This document shows positions 50,230 to 63,110 of a stretch of DNA of 64,000 bases, one piece after another. The notes beneath the pieces are model-generated. The model saw nothing but the letters and a program-made list of their open reading frames with translations. It made no database searches and had not been told where the DNA came from. How positions within the stretch are numbered: the first letter of the stretch is position 1; the number at the start of each line of letters is the position of its first letter. This DNA is from Penelope pileata (lineage: Eukaryota; Chordata; Aves; Galliformes; Cracidae). Made by a program: the position numbers and the translations under genes. The stretch spans positions 62,001 to 126,000 of the forward strand of contig WBMW01004836.1 of NCBI GenBank assembly GCA_013396635.1, given 5' to 3'.

Positions 50230-51728
50230 TAGAACTTGAAGTTTGAAAGACTCCCCGTTTTTCAACATTTAAAAACATGAGCTTTTTAATGTCTTTCTTG
50301 CAGTGCGGATCTCATGCAATTCCGTGTGTCGAGGTGATCTTTAGCCTGTTTTGTATGAGTAGTAAATGCCAATGACTTCTTTAGGAAGAACTTTCGTGTT
50401 GCAGGAGCTGTTGGTAGTGTGCATTTCTTGTTTGTTTGTTTACCTCTGAACACTTATCTCTGTCTGCCTCTGCTGCTTAATTCTTACATTTGTGTCTAGC
50501 GATAGTTGACGATGCATCAACATATATCTTACTCATCCATAAATTTTTCAAAAAGTAAAAGCAGTTAAGCGAAAGAATGACCTTTCTCTGCAATGCTGTC
50601 CTGAACCAGCGAAATATTTTCAGTTTTACTTCAGACAGACACCAAAAAGTAGTTCAAGCTCTGCACAGCTGCATGGTTATGCAAGAACTTAGTTGATTTC
50701 ACTGGTGTCTTAGTTTCTAACAGAAGTTACTTCTCTCACAGTGTCTGGTATGAAGCTGTGTTTTGGTTTCAGAAAAAAAACAAAACTGATAACACCTGGC
50801 AGTGTTGAACAGAGCCAAGGACATATTTTGTTCCTCAGTGAAGCAGTTAGGGAAGCATGAGGAGCTGGGAACTGGAAGGGGATAGGACCAGGGCAGCTGA
50901 CCTAAACTGACCAAAGAGCTATTCCATACCATATCACATCATGTGACTTTTACGGAAGGGGAGTCTCTTGCTCAGAGGGAGGGGCGGCTGCTGGCTGGTT
51001 GGGTATCGGTCATTGGTCCCTTGCTTTGTGTATCATCTGTTGTTTCTTATATATATATGTACTGGTATTTCTTTTATTCTCTCTGCTGTCTTAGTAAATA
51101 GCTTTTATCTCAGCCCACGAGTTCTACCGTATTTATTCCTTAATTCTCTCCCCCATCCCACTTGGGAGGGAGGAGGGTGAGCGAACAACTGTGTGGGACT
51201 TAGCTGTCTGCTGGGTCAAACCACAACAACTGGACTTTAATTCAGGTTCATGTACACCTTCTGTAGAAGAAACCCTGGATTATTCAGATTATGGAACAGA
51301 GAATTTAACAGTGGCTTTTTGAGTTTGTCTTTTTAATACAATCTACATGATTACATGCTGTTTTTTTTCTACAGGAGCCCTGCCTCATTCAGTGCACAGG
51401 ATGGATGGAGCTCACATAACACAGTTCAGAATTTTGCTTTTGTTTATCTTTCTTACTGATTGATACCTGAGCCCATGATTTATTTTCTTCTTCACATAAC
51501 TCTACTTTGAAGACAGAACTGATGACATCTGTATGGGCTCTGCTATAGTGCTTATCAACATGTGATCAGAATGCCTCACAGACAGTTGTTACATTAGAAA
51601 ACACTACCTAAGGTGAAAAGACTTTTACAGATGGTGAACAGAGGGTTAGGTTAATAGCATTCGCTTCTGCATTTGTTCAAGCTACAGCTGTTGCCGTTTT
51701 TATTAACGGTCCTGAATGCTCCACACTA
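50230..51728. other. Putative first intron of the CpG-island transcript; no firm features
   Basis: AT-rich. Contains an acceptor-like tract ending CTACAG at 51374, followed by ATG 51401 and a 20-codon hydrophobic frame. No recognised exon beyond that. Confidence 0.4.
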
Positions 51729-52371
51729 GAATCATAGAACAGCTTAAGTTGGAATGGACCTTAAAGGTCACCCAGTTCCAACCCCCCTGCCACAGGCAGG
51801 GTTGCCACCCACCAGATCAGGCTGCCCAGGGCCCATCCAGCCTGACCTTGAACACCTCCAGGGATGGGGCATCCACAGCTTCTCTGGGCAGCCTGTGCCA
51901 GTGTCTCACCACCCTCTGAGTAAAGAATTTCCTCCTAATATCTAATCTGAATCTCCCCTCTTTAAGTTTAAAGCCATTCCCCCTTGTCCTGTTGCTCTGC
52001 CTGTGTAAAAAGTTGTTCTCCCTCCTGTTTGTAAGCTCCCCTCAAGTACTGGAAGGCTGCAATGAAGTCTCCCCAGAGCCATCTCTTCTCCAGGCTGAAC
52101 AAGCCCAGCTCCCTCAGCCTGTCCTCATAGGAGAGGTGCTCCAGCCCTCTGATCATCTTTGTGGCTCTCCTCTGGACCCACTCCAACAAATCCACATCTT
52201 TCTTGTGCTGGGGGCCCCAGACCTGGACATGTTACTGCAGATGGGGCCTCATGAGATAGAGTAGATGAGGACAATCACCTCCCTCTCCCTGCTGGCCACC
52301 CCTCTTCTGATGCAGCCCAGGATACTGTTAGCCTTCAGGGCTGCAAGAGCACACTGCTGGCTCATATTTGA
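51729..52371 (-). repeat. CR1 LINE fragment, 5'-truncated, minus orientation
   Basis: Starts GAATCATAGAACAGCTTAAG (reverse-complement 3' end). It runs through GCCCATCCAGCCTGACCTTG into the reverse-transcriptase C-terminal region. The minus strand codes LEWVQRRATKMIRGLEHLSY and RLRELGLFSLEKRWLWGD. It ends near GCCTTCAGGGCTGCAAGAGC. One of the better preserved copies. Confidence 0.93.
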
Positions 52372-55300
52372 ACATGTCTACAGGGTAGATGGGAGAAAGA
52401 GGAATTCACAGTTAATTACAAACTGGGGGAATTTTAGTTTGAGTGATGTGCATGACAGTAAGAGGGATAGATGTATCTACAACAGGGAGGACTTGAATTG
52501 TTAATGCATTTGTGGTGTATTACAGAGCCTACCCCTTTCTGCAAGCCCTGCCTCATTCACTACACACGTTCCTCTCTCTTTAGTAGGTAAGATGAGTCTT
52601 GCCTGCATTAAGTCCTATCTGTGCATGTTTATCCTGTGCATTGAATGAGGCAAGGTAGAAGAAACGGTTTGTGTATGCTTAAATACTGTATTAAAACATA
52701 CATGCTCAAAAGAAGTGTATTATGGTTGCGCAGACAAATGTTTGTCATTTTATAACATTTTAGTGGTTGATTGAGTAACATTAATAATATTCTTCCATAT
52801 TGTTTCTTAAAACCTGGAAAATTAAATGCTAGAAAATTAAAATAAAATAAAAAGCAAACAAAACCAAACCAAGAAAATCTAGAAAATTTTCAACTTTCGA
52901 AGTAAATTTTCTTATGCTTTACTGCATTGGACCCACAATGGCTATCAACAGGATTGGAAAAGTACCATCCTTTACAAAGGCTCTTAGGTAAGAGTGATGT
53001 TAGGAGAGTTTAGTTCCCCTTAAGTATGATAGTAATAAAGCAGAATGAGATAATTTGTGGAGGGTTTCTACGATTATTTCTGACAGTGGAGAAGTGATGA
53101 AAAAGTAGAGTGCTTCATTTGATTCTGAGCTTTAGAGAGAATCTGGCATAGTGGGTGAGGGCTCTCTTGCCAGTCTGCTGCAAGCACAGTCCTTTTCACT
53201 TCATCCTTTGTATTTTTCCTAATAACAGTCTCTTTATCCTCCTGTAACCAGTCAAAATCTCCAGTTTTTAGATACTGCTGGTTTTCACCATTCCAGAGTT
53301 CTTCTCAGCCAGTCCTGTCTCTCCTTGCTTTTTTCTTGTCAACATTCTTTCAACTTACATTTTTTATTCTCCATAGCTTCCTCTTTGATTTCCTAAATCA
53401 GCCCAGTCTCGTCTCTCCTTCTCAGTCTCCAGACACATCTTCAGCACTTTTACCAGGCACTGATCTCAATTTTTACTCTTCTTTGTAGCCCATAGTGTGG
53501 CTTTTGTTCATCTATACTGAAACATCACTGTACTTTATTCTAAGTTCATAGTATGTATTGTGCTCATATATTCACATTGGTAGAAAACAAAGGACAGGCA
53601 GGATGATTTGCCAAAACTGCAAATAATCATATGCATTGGAAATGCTGAACAACATAAATCGTTCTAATTATAAAGAGAAATCAGCAATTCTGAAAGGAGC
53701 ATGTACTGCATTTCTTTAGGAATTTATTTTACTTCTACTCTCTGCTGAACAATTTAAATAGTTCTAATTATAAAGAGACATCAGCAATTCTGATTGGAGA
53801 ATGTACTGTGTATTTTAAGAAGTTATTATAATTCCTGTTCTATTCTATTCACCCTGTTAATTTTTTTGGGTTTCTGGGCTGACAGATAAAATGTCTGATG
53901 AACTGAGGTTTGTTTGTGATATTTTGTGGTTTTTTGTTCATTTTTTCTTTTTTTTTAATTGATGTTAATATTCTATTGTTTTATTACTGCTGCTTTAGAG
54001 AAATACAAAAAGATGATGTAAGCCTTTTGAATTGATATCTGAATAAAACTGTGACTGATGGAGTTACCACTGCACCATAGTATTTTGTTTACATAAGCTA
54101 GTCATTTTAATGTGATGGAAATACTGTTTACAATAATTTAGTCACTTAGTGTCTGAAATGGAGGACATGGAGTTGTGGTTTGCATCGTAAACTGAATATT
54201 GTAATTCCTGTGAGAATATATAAAAACAGTTGAATATGTATGGGATCTTCTTAAAGCTTGTATGGGCAGTGCAGCGTTAAAATGAAGAATTATAAATGCA
54301 CATATTTGGTAAGTTCTTTGCTTGTATTTATGTAATGTTTGTTTTTATAATGGATATGTATTGGCCAGATTATGTGTTGTTCCTCTGCAAAGGAGCTGGC
54401 TTGCAGTGTAGGGAACATAATTTAGTCATGAGATGAGTGTTCTTTTTATAGTTGTACTGGAAACATCCTATTTTACCATAGACAATTCAATTTTTCCAGT
54501 TCAGCAAAATATTTGAACACAAGTAACTGTAAAATGCTGATGACCCTCAGTCAAGCCAGTAATCAAAGCTGAGAGGCACGTACTTGAATTCACTGCTGTA
54601 TTAGTTTCTGCATGCAATTGTTTTCCTAATCTATAAAATTGAATTGATGCACTTCAGTTTAACAACTGCTAAATTTCATTTGTTTGTAAAGATTAAGGAA
54701 AGGTGGTGATACAGTCTTTATATACAAGTAGTGATACCTCTTCAGTTTCATCTGAAGAAAGGATTGCTTTTGTTATTAAAACAAATTTTCTACAGTATGA
54801 AACTTGTATTGTTCAAACAAAATCTCACACTTCTTCTCACATTGAATGCAGGTATTTAAAACAAACACTGAAACACTGTTAATATTGTCTGTATGTTGTA
54901 CCTTGTTAATGTGTGAATCTTTCTGGCCATGTTGTTTGCTGCATGAGGGAGGTAACGCAGGGCGCTGTCTCTAGCAGAGGAATGGGACAACAGAAGAGTG
55001 ACTGGTTGTAACGCATCAGCCTAGCAAGGTGGGTAATTCAGGATTTACCACAGCTGGGAAAGAAGTTCATGTCATTTCTAACCTCTGTGCTCTGTAAACC
55101 CAATGATTTTTTGCAGAGCCTGTTTATAATGTAAGTAATATGTGATACAGTAGTGAATGCATCATTTTTTGAAGCTGTCTTGATGTTAAGACAAAGAGTA
55201 TAAGTTCACCTTTTCACATTGTTTTGTTTTTCTCTATGTGTATACTTCAGACTTTTTATCTTCAAGCCTAATCACAGTTCAGGGAAAAAAAAAGAAAAAA

Positions 55301-55894
55301 CAAAACCACATTTTTTTCTTTTGTGAAAAAACATTTTTAACAAAGACTTCCTTCAAGATAATTGATTTTCAAACTACTACACTTTTTTTGAAACTGGAGA
55401 TAATGGTGACTTTGTTTTTGTAGAGGCAGTCAGTTATTTTGCCATCTACTCACTGGTAAAATAAAATGAAAAGAAATAAAATGTCTCAAAATGTTAAATA
55501 TAAACACTGTATTTCCTTTACCAACCATCATTAATGAACTTCTTCGGGTGCCTAGTGGGATAATTTATCTGTTGATAAGGCTTAGCGTTTCTAGAAGTTA
55601 GAAGCTGCTGCTGCTAGTAATGCTTCTAGATAAAGTATAGTTAAGTACAGCATTTTTTTGCTATGAAGATTTTTGATCAAAACAAAAGGAAAATTGTGAT
55701 TAGAATAGATGAGAAAGAGTAGCTAGATATATACTTTTTTTTTTTTGTTTTGTATATCTCTTCTTGTGAAGAATAAGTCCATCACTCTTTTGAACTATTG
55801 CCAGAAGCCCAGCATCCCTTTCATAAGCTGTCTACAGTCAGTTCTTTTCTAAAAATGAACTTCGGAGTACTGAACAGTTTCTACTTCAGATTTT
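52372..55894. other. AT-rich stretch; tandem duplication but no recognised exon
   Basis: Holds the 100-bp tandem duplication at 53644-53843 and two copies of a short motif (52549 and, inverted, 52631-52652) also found at 51381. No coding signal was recognised. Confidence 0.5.
53644..53843. repeat. Two-copy tandem duplication, 100-bp period
   Basis: GCTGAACAACATAAATCG at 53644 recurs as GCTGAACAATTTAAATAG at 53744. Both are followed by TTCTAATTATAAAGAGA, then ATCAGCAATTCTGA and TGTACTG. Divergence is clear, so the duplication is not recent. Confidence 0.85.
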
Positions 55895-57310
55895 CATTGT
55901 AAAGGGGCTCTGAGGTCGGTGGTTCCCTGGGTCATCCTTTCTACCCTTCTTAAAAAGGGGTGTGACATTGCCTTTTTTCCAGTCACCAGGGACTTCACCT
56001 GACTGCTGTGACTTTTCAGATGTCGTTGAGAGTGTCTTGGCAACTACATCAGCCAGTTTCATCAAGACTGATGCATCTCATCGGGGCCCATATCGGTTCA
56101 GGTTCCTCAGGTGGTTGTGAACCTGATCTTTGGGATCAGGTGGGAGGGATATTGCTCCCCCAGTCCCTTTCTGACCCGTCTGCTCCAGAGATGTGCAAAG
56201 AGCAGTAGCTGCTGGTGGATACTGAGGGAAAAATGTTATTGGATACCTCAGCCTTCTCCTTGTCTGTTGTTTCCAGCTTGCCTGTGTTGCTCAGCACTAC
56301 AGGCAGGTACACTTTCTTGGACTTTCCTTTCATTGTTGAGGTACCTGTAGAAGCCTTTCTTGTTCATCTTTGCACCCTTGCCAAGTTTAGTTCCAGCTGG
56401 GACTTGGTCTTCCAGACTCTACACAGCCTAGCAGCATCCCTCCCAGGATACTTGCCCCTGCTTCCACTGCCTGTGCGTTTTCTTCTTGCTCTCCAGTTTG
56501 ACCTGCAGGTCCTGGTTCAGCCATGTCAGTCTCTTGCCTTCCTTTCCTGACTTCCTACACCTGGGAACAGAGAGCTCTTGTGCCCTAACAAAAGCTTCCT
56601 TAAAGATATGTGATCTCTGCTCTGCTCCTTAGTCCTTGAGGTCAGTTTCCCAGGGAATTTTCTTAACTAACTCCCTGAAGAGCTGGAATTTTGCTTTCCT
56701 AAAATGTAGTGTCCTGATTGTACTCTTTGTCTGTCCCATATCCCGCAGGAGTTTGAACTCCACCATTGCATGGTCTGTACATCTCAGGCAGTCTCCAATG
56801 CTGATGTCACCAGTCAGTTCACTTGCTTTGGTGAGCAACAGCTCCAGTATTGCATCCCTTCTGGTGGGACCCTCTATTACTTGGCTCAAGAAGTAATCCT
56901 CGAGGCCCCTGGATTGCCTGCAGCTCGCCATGCTACTTTTCCAGCAGATACCTGGGTGGTTGAAGTCTCCCAGCAGGATGAGAGCCTGCAATTGTGATGC
57001 CTCCTGTTGCTGGAGGAAGAGGGCTTCATCAGCAGGCTCTGCTTGATCAGGTGGCCTGTAGCAGACAGCAGCCACAGGGCTCCATTTGTTGCCTCGATCT
57101 CTAACTCATAGGCTTTTGACTTGCTCGTGACTGTTCTTCAGGAACAGCTCTTCACCTTTTCTTTCTTGAAGTAGAGGGCAATGCCTCCTCCCCTCCTTCC
57201 TTGTCTGTCCCTTCTGAGCAGCTTGTAGCTGTTGGTAGCCACACTCTAGTCGTGGGAATCCACTAGCCACTAGCTTTCAGTGATGGCAACTTTCATTTCT
57301 TGATGTTCAT
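55895..57310 (-). repeat. CR1 LINE internal segment: endonuclease and start of reverse transcriptase
   Basis: Minus-strand CR1 ORF2, about 1.4 kb. The frame 57075-56629 holds the endonuclease landmarks LILLGDFNHPGICW (near 56973) and TDHAMVEFKLL (near 56770). It is followed by the linker region FRKAKFQLFRELVKKIPWE. The RT-proximal part continues in another frame to about 55895 (GSNIPPT, decayed). Frames are broken, so it is inactive. Unusually for CR1, the 3' end is missing while the 5' ORF2 part is kept. The edges are approximate. Confidence 0.88.
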
Positions 57311-60300
57311 CTGCCCCAGAAAAAAGTATGTTTTCACAAAACTTATTTATGCATTAATTGAAAATTTATAATACATGGCAAATTGTTTACATCACAACCT
57401 ATTTCTATCAATATTCCTGTCTTTTATAAACTGTTTATCTGGTAAACACAGAATTAGTGGTTTAGATAAAGAATTAACTTCCTTCTAAGCAGCTGGTATT
57501 TGCAAAAAATGATGTGGAATGTGTGAACAAAACAAAATGATAAAGATTGGAAAAAATCTATAACTTTTGCATGTGATACATTGATCTTGATTTATCTAGT
57601 CACCATTACGCTGTATATATATTTGCACAAACGTACCTGTATGTATGGTCTCTCTTTTTTTTTTTTTTTCTTTTTTTCTTTCCCCCCCCCAATGCAGTTC
57701 TATTTGTCTGAGATTAAAAAAAGAAGCACATAATGTCAGGGTGATTTTTAAGAACTGAGTGTAGAGGTTCATAGTCACATTATTAAAATGTCATTGTAAA
57801 CTGTATTTTGAGCTACTTAAATTATATTGATGAAAATAACAAGAAAATTGAAGTACAGGGACCTGGTGATGGATGCTGTTTATTCTTCTGGGGTCATTCA
57901 GACAATGTGTGCAAAGAATGAATCATTACTTGAGGGATTTTCTAGAGATCTGAAGTATTTCTCTGTTTTTTCTTGGAAAAATCATGTTGAATATGAATCA
58001 GGAGCGAAAGCAGTTTGAACTCTGTCTGAGAGTGCAGTAGATAATTATTTTTAAAATATTAAATAGGTTTTTGTTTTTAATTTGATGGTGATCTGTGTTT
58101 TATTTGCTAAGAATACTTGAGATGACTACAGGGTTTTGAGCAAGGAAGATATTGCATTTTCGTTACCAGTGATTTGTCAATTCATTTATTAGCCTGTGTG
58201 ATTACAGAATCTGATTTTTGGGGCCTAGAGGAAAGTGGTACATCTGAGAATTAACTTGCACTTAGTTGTACAGATGAGACATGAGACAAGATAAATCTGA
58301 CTAAACTAAGAATTTTGTTGTGGAAATGGCAGCTGTGAATCTGCTGCTCAGAATGACATAGAGTCCTACAGAAAATTAAAGGCATAAAGAAAGTTGTGTA
58401 GTTAAAACAGCCGCAGGTTTGTAGTATAGCACAGCTGTTCCCATTTCCGCTCACATTCTCTTATTGTAATACATTCTGTGGGCTCTCTACAGACCAGCTG
58501 ACCCAGTCATAAATGTGGCTGAACCATAAAACCTGTTTTGTCCTATTTCTATATCTTATTTAAACTGTTCAAAAGATATAAAGACTTCTTTCTTGTTTTT
58601 TTTTTTTTCTTTCTTCAGAGTGATTAACTCCACTCAAATGTGATGTTTGTATCTGAAGTTCCAACAGCTACATGCCATTCAGTCTTTGCTTTGCTCATAT
58701 AATAGAGGCACAGAGGTTCAGGATGTGGTTTTTTAGCTAGAACAACTCTGTAAATACCATACTGAAGTGTTTTACCATGTATTTGTATACTGTCTCAGTT
58801 TTATTTACATTCGTGTGAACTGCTTTGGTGGCCTGCTGAACATTCTGTAGATTATCTTATGCTTGGTAACGTTACTAAGTGACAGTACTTAAACTGACAA
58901 TGATTATGTGTCTGTGCTAGTGTTTAGTGGTGCTGATGTGACGAGAGAAGAAAGGAAAATTTGGAAGCAATATATTTGCCTTTTTGATCGCTGTCAAAAG
59001 AATACTAACTTAGTGCATAAACCAATGAGAGCTGGTCACAATTTACTTCTGTGTTTTTATTTAGTATCTGTGCACTTTTACAGTACATTGTTACTGAACT
59101 AATCATTTTTCAGACATTCTTCAAGACCGGCATGAAGAAAGATTTGCTGCTGGTGGATTGATATAAGTACAAAGAAGGATATGAAGTGTCTTGAAATGTA
59201 ATTTTTGCATGAGCAGTTTGGCACTTATCCTCCAGATTGCCCCTTGCAATCTGCACCTTGCAATCTTGCCACTGCACCTCTAGGTAGAGCTGTTTTGACA
59301 CCTGCTTCTGACTGTCTGAACTAAATCACTCCAAACATGTAAGATATTCTTGGCCTATCTGTCAGGAATTTCCATTGTTGATGTGTTACTGATCTCTTTT
59401 TACAGATTCCTCTTTTTCAAAGGGGAACATATTTATTGTGTGGATACTAGATAGGTATTGTGCTATTGAATCGAGAGTGCAATTAGCCAAAGAGCAGTTA
59501 TTTGACTGTTTGACTTGGAGACATTGTAATCTAAAATAATATAATTCAAATGAAGATATGGTAATGGGAGGTATCATTACTTATGTGGCTTATAAAATAC
59601 ATTTTGGAAATTTTGGTTTACTGGCAGGTTAACTGCAGTTCAGCTTCGTAAAAGTAGGTCAACATTCTGGAGAATGTGGGGCTGATTTTTTTTTGCCTGC
59701 TCCAGGAGGATCACTTGTTCCTGATAATTTTTCACTTGTCACTTTTCTGCATTGTGCATAAACATGCATATGCTTTTCATCGAAACACAAAATTCAGTGA
59801 GTGCTTTTCAGAGTTAAATAGGGGAGCATCTAAAAGAGAGCTTATCTTAGCTGTTAGGATTAGGCCTTTGAACTTCATCATCCAGACACAAGTTTTGAGC
59901 AGGACCAAGCACTCTGAATATGTTTACCATAGCATCACATAACAATACTGAGGTGTATGGACCTCATACAACATAGACCCTTGTGCTCCCTCTAAGCAGA
60001 ATTTCAGGATGTTGATCGGTACTTACATAAAAGCTATGTTTGTGGTTTAAGGCTGTTTAACCAGCAGTTTTTATTTAATTCTGACTTAATTACATCCTCA
60101 TTCTTTTGGTGGGAATTCTTTTTTTTTTTTTTTTTTTTTTTNNNNNNNNNNNNNNNNNNNNNTTTTTTTTTTTTTTTTTTTTTTTTTAACACGTAACAAA
60201 AATGCCAATGAGTGGGTGAATTTGGGGAATATTTAAAAATGTTACTTAATCTTTCTGAAAAATAGTACAATTTTCTGATGCTGCATCTATTGGTACTGTT

Positions 60301-62337
60301 TATGCTCATGCTAATGTCTGAATTCATGGCCCATTAAAACTTGCAAGACTAGCTTTTGTTCTGGGTGGTTCTCTCATCTTCCCTGTAAGTTCTGGTGGCC
60401 TGGGGAGAGCTGCTCAGGTACACTTGGTCTATGGGCAGAGGGATGAGAAGCTGGGTCAGAGGAGGGAGGAGATAGTGAGTGCTAGTGCTCATTTCTTAAT
60501 TGGCCTAGTCTGTCCTGTACCATGCTCTAAAGATATCTGCTTGAGTTTAATTTTAAACTGCTTTTGCCTTGTTCTGAATTAGGACTACTCATAAATTTAC
60601 TGTCTCAAAAACATCTGCAACAATTGTCAACAAACTAGGGGAGTACTGCCAGTTATTGTCTTCCCATGATTGTGATAAGCCCTTCAGAATTCTTCTGCTT
60701 TAGAAACCCAATTACTTGTGAAATTGTCTATCTGCTTACTGACAGTTGTCTTTCGAAGAGTGTTCTCAGAAAAAGTGAACTTTTGACTGCAGGCACCCAA
60801 GAACTGGAAGATCTGGCCGTTTCTGGAAGTCTGTTGGGTATGCTGGCTGTTCAGTGAGATAATAATTTCAGAACAGCAGCATCTTGGAAGTCTTGCCATC
60901 TTAGGGCTATAGGCTTCAGCTGATCCCAGCATGTAATGTTATATCCTGATACCTGTTTCATATTTTGAATGGTAACCGTGTTGTCTCTCAAAATATCTGA
61001 AGAAATAAATAATGGAAGATGAAGAATGATGATGATCCAGATGTGATACCGGATAAAGGCAGATTTTTCTGTGTTAAGTAAAGGAGCATGTAATCAAATC
61101 AAAGTTACAAATAATGTGGAATTATTATTTTTAATCATTAAGTGAAGATATAATAGAAAATAATCTGAAGCTGTATTTCAAGCTAAGCAGAAGCTGCTTG
61201 ATGAGTGAGCATTCTTCAAGCATGGACTATGATTTTGTTAAAACCTTTTATTTTTGTATGCACAAAATGTCCAGCTTTCTAAATGCTTGTAGTTCAGTTG
61301 TTAGTACTATATTTTAAACATGTTTATTGCTTTTCCTATACTGCTACATTATGTTTCTAAATAAAGCTAATCTTTCTTATTTGGCATATTGCACACATTT
61401 TGGCAACCATTTGTGACTTACTGTATATAATTAGATCACTTCTGAGGAACAAATCATAGTCTGCCAATTAATTTATTTCAGTTGGTTTGTAGGAGGATTT
61501 GGTCATTCACAGTGATGAGATTTTTAGTTGCCAAATTGTGCATTATTGCATGTGGGTGAGTTGATACATCTGTATTTTTGTTTTTCTGTTAGACCTAGAA
61601 GGCTGCCTTAGAAGACAGCAATGAAGGAATCCATTGTGGGTCAGTTTCTTATATTACTCATCCAGAGCTTTGGATTTAAATCGTCTCTCACTATAAAGCA
61701 GCAATGATATAAAAGCAGCAATGCTTGTTGTCAGACTTGTAGAAATACTCTCTTACAGTTTTACTGACAATTGCAGATGGTGCTCTCTTGTGTTAATTCT
61801 GACTGCGGAAGTGTGTGTATATGCATTGTTGTCTCTTTTTTTCTGTTGATGTGGTGAAAGTTGGCAGGTGCTATCTTCCAATAAGTGAGAGCTGTATGCT
61901 GCACAGCTTGGTAATTGGCGTAGAAGTTGGGTGAGGAAATTGCCTCCTTCTCTCCTGCTACAATATAGTCTTTTAAGACAAGTTCTTTTTGTTTTTCAGA
62001 GAAAATCAGCAATTATCCAGTCTCCTCAAAGCAAGTGCATGCATATAAGCAGCATGAGGAAGAAGTACTTGTCTTCAGAAAAGCTTGCATTTTGCTGAAC
62101 CAACTAACAGTTGACAGCTCAGTATCACCAATATTTTTGAAAACCAGTCTAAAGATGTTTGAAAGTTAAAGTGGATGCCAATTGGAAAGGCTTTAGCTAT
62201 AAATGTTTGAACTGACGGGGAAAAGTTAATCCTGTGAAATAGGAAAAAAAAAAAAAGTTTTCAGCTTTCAATTATAGAGTGTGGCTCCTTTTTTTCCTGC
62301 CATTAAAAATAATGTCCATCCTATGCATCTGAAAATA
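57311..62337. other. AT-rich stretch without firm features
   Basis: Contains a T run and C run near 57656-57690 and a gap flanked by T runs at 60119-60187. A possible 3'-end-like context with AATAAA lies at 61360. Exon-like pieces at 59113 and 60786 are too weak to annotate as genes. Confidence 0.45.
60119..60187. repeat. Poly-T tract with a 21-base assembly gap
   Basis: T run 60119-60141, N at 60142-60162, T run 60163-60187. The true length is unknown. Confidence 0.95.
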
Positions 62338-63110
62338 TCACAGAATCACAGAATTGTAGGAGTTGGAAGGGACCTCTAGAGATAAAGTCCAATCCCCCTG
62401 CCAGCGCAGGTTCCCTACAGCAGGTCACTCAGGTAGGTGTCCAGATGGGTCTTGAATATCTCCAGAGAAGGAGACTTCACAACCTCCCTGGGCGGCCTGT
62501 TCCAGTGCTCTGTCACCCTCACTATGAAGAAGTTCTTAAACATATTTGTGCAGAACTTCCTATGCTCCAGTTTGTGGCTATTTCCCCTTGTCCTGTCCCC
62601 ACACTCCACTGAAAAGTATCGGGCCACGTCCGTTTGCCTCCTGCACTTCAGATATTTATTAACATTGATAAGTTCCCCTCTCAGTCTTCTCCAGGCTGAA
62701 CAGACCCAGTTCACTCAGCCTTTCCTCATAAGGGAGATGCTCCAGGCCCTTTATTACCTTTGTTGCCCTCTGCTGGACTCTTGCTAGGAGATCCCTGTCT
62801 TTTCTGTGCTGGGGAGCCCAGAACTGGACACAGTACTCTGTGTGAGTCCTGACCAGGGCAGAGTAGAGGGGGAGGATCCCCTCCCTTGACCTGCTGGCCA
62901 CGCTCTTTTTTAATACTCCCCAGGATGCCATTGGCCTTCTTGGCCACCAGGGCACACTGCTGCCTTATGGCCAACCTGTTGTCCACCAGGACCCCCAGGT
63001 CCTTCTCCTTAGAGCTCCTCTCCAGCAGGTCATCCCCCAGCCTGTACTGATGCATGCGGTTATTCCTCCCCAGGTACCAGACTCTTGACACTAGCTTTTG
63101 TTAAATCTCA
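62338..63110 (-). repeat. CR1 LINE fragment, 5'-truncated, minus orientation
   Basis: Starts TCACAGAATCACAGAATTG (reverse-complement 3' tail). The minus strand codes FVRVTEHWNRPPREV-type 3' ORF2 remnants. It also codes YSALVRTHTEYCVQFWAPQH and, near 63040-62960, LERSSKEKDLGVLVDNRLA, all typical of the CR1 RT C-terminal region. At least one frameshift splits the frame. Confidence 0.93.
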
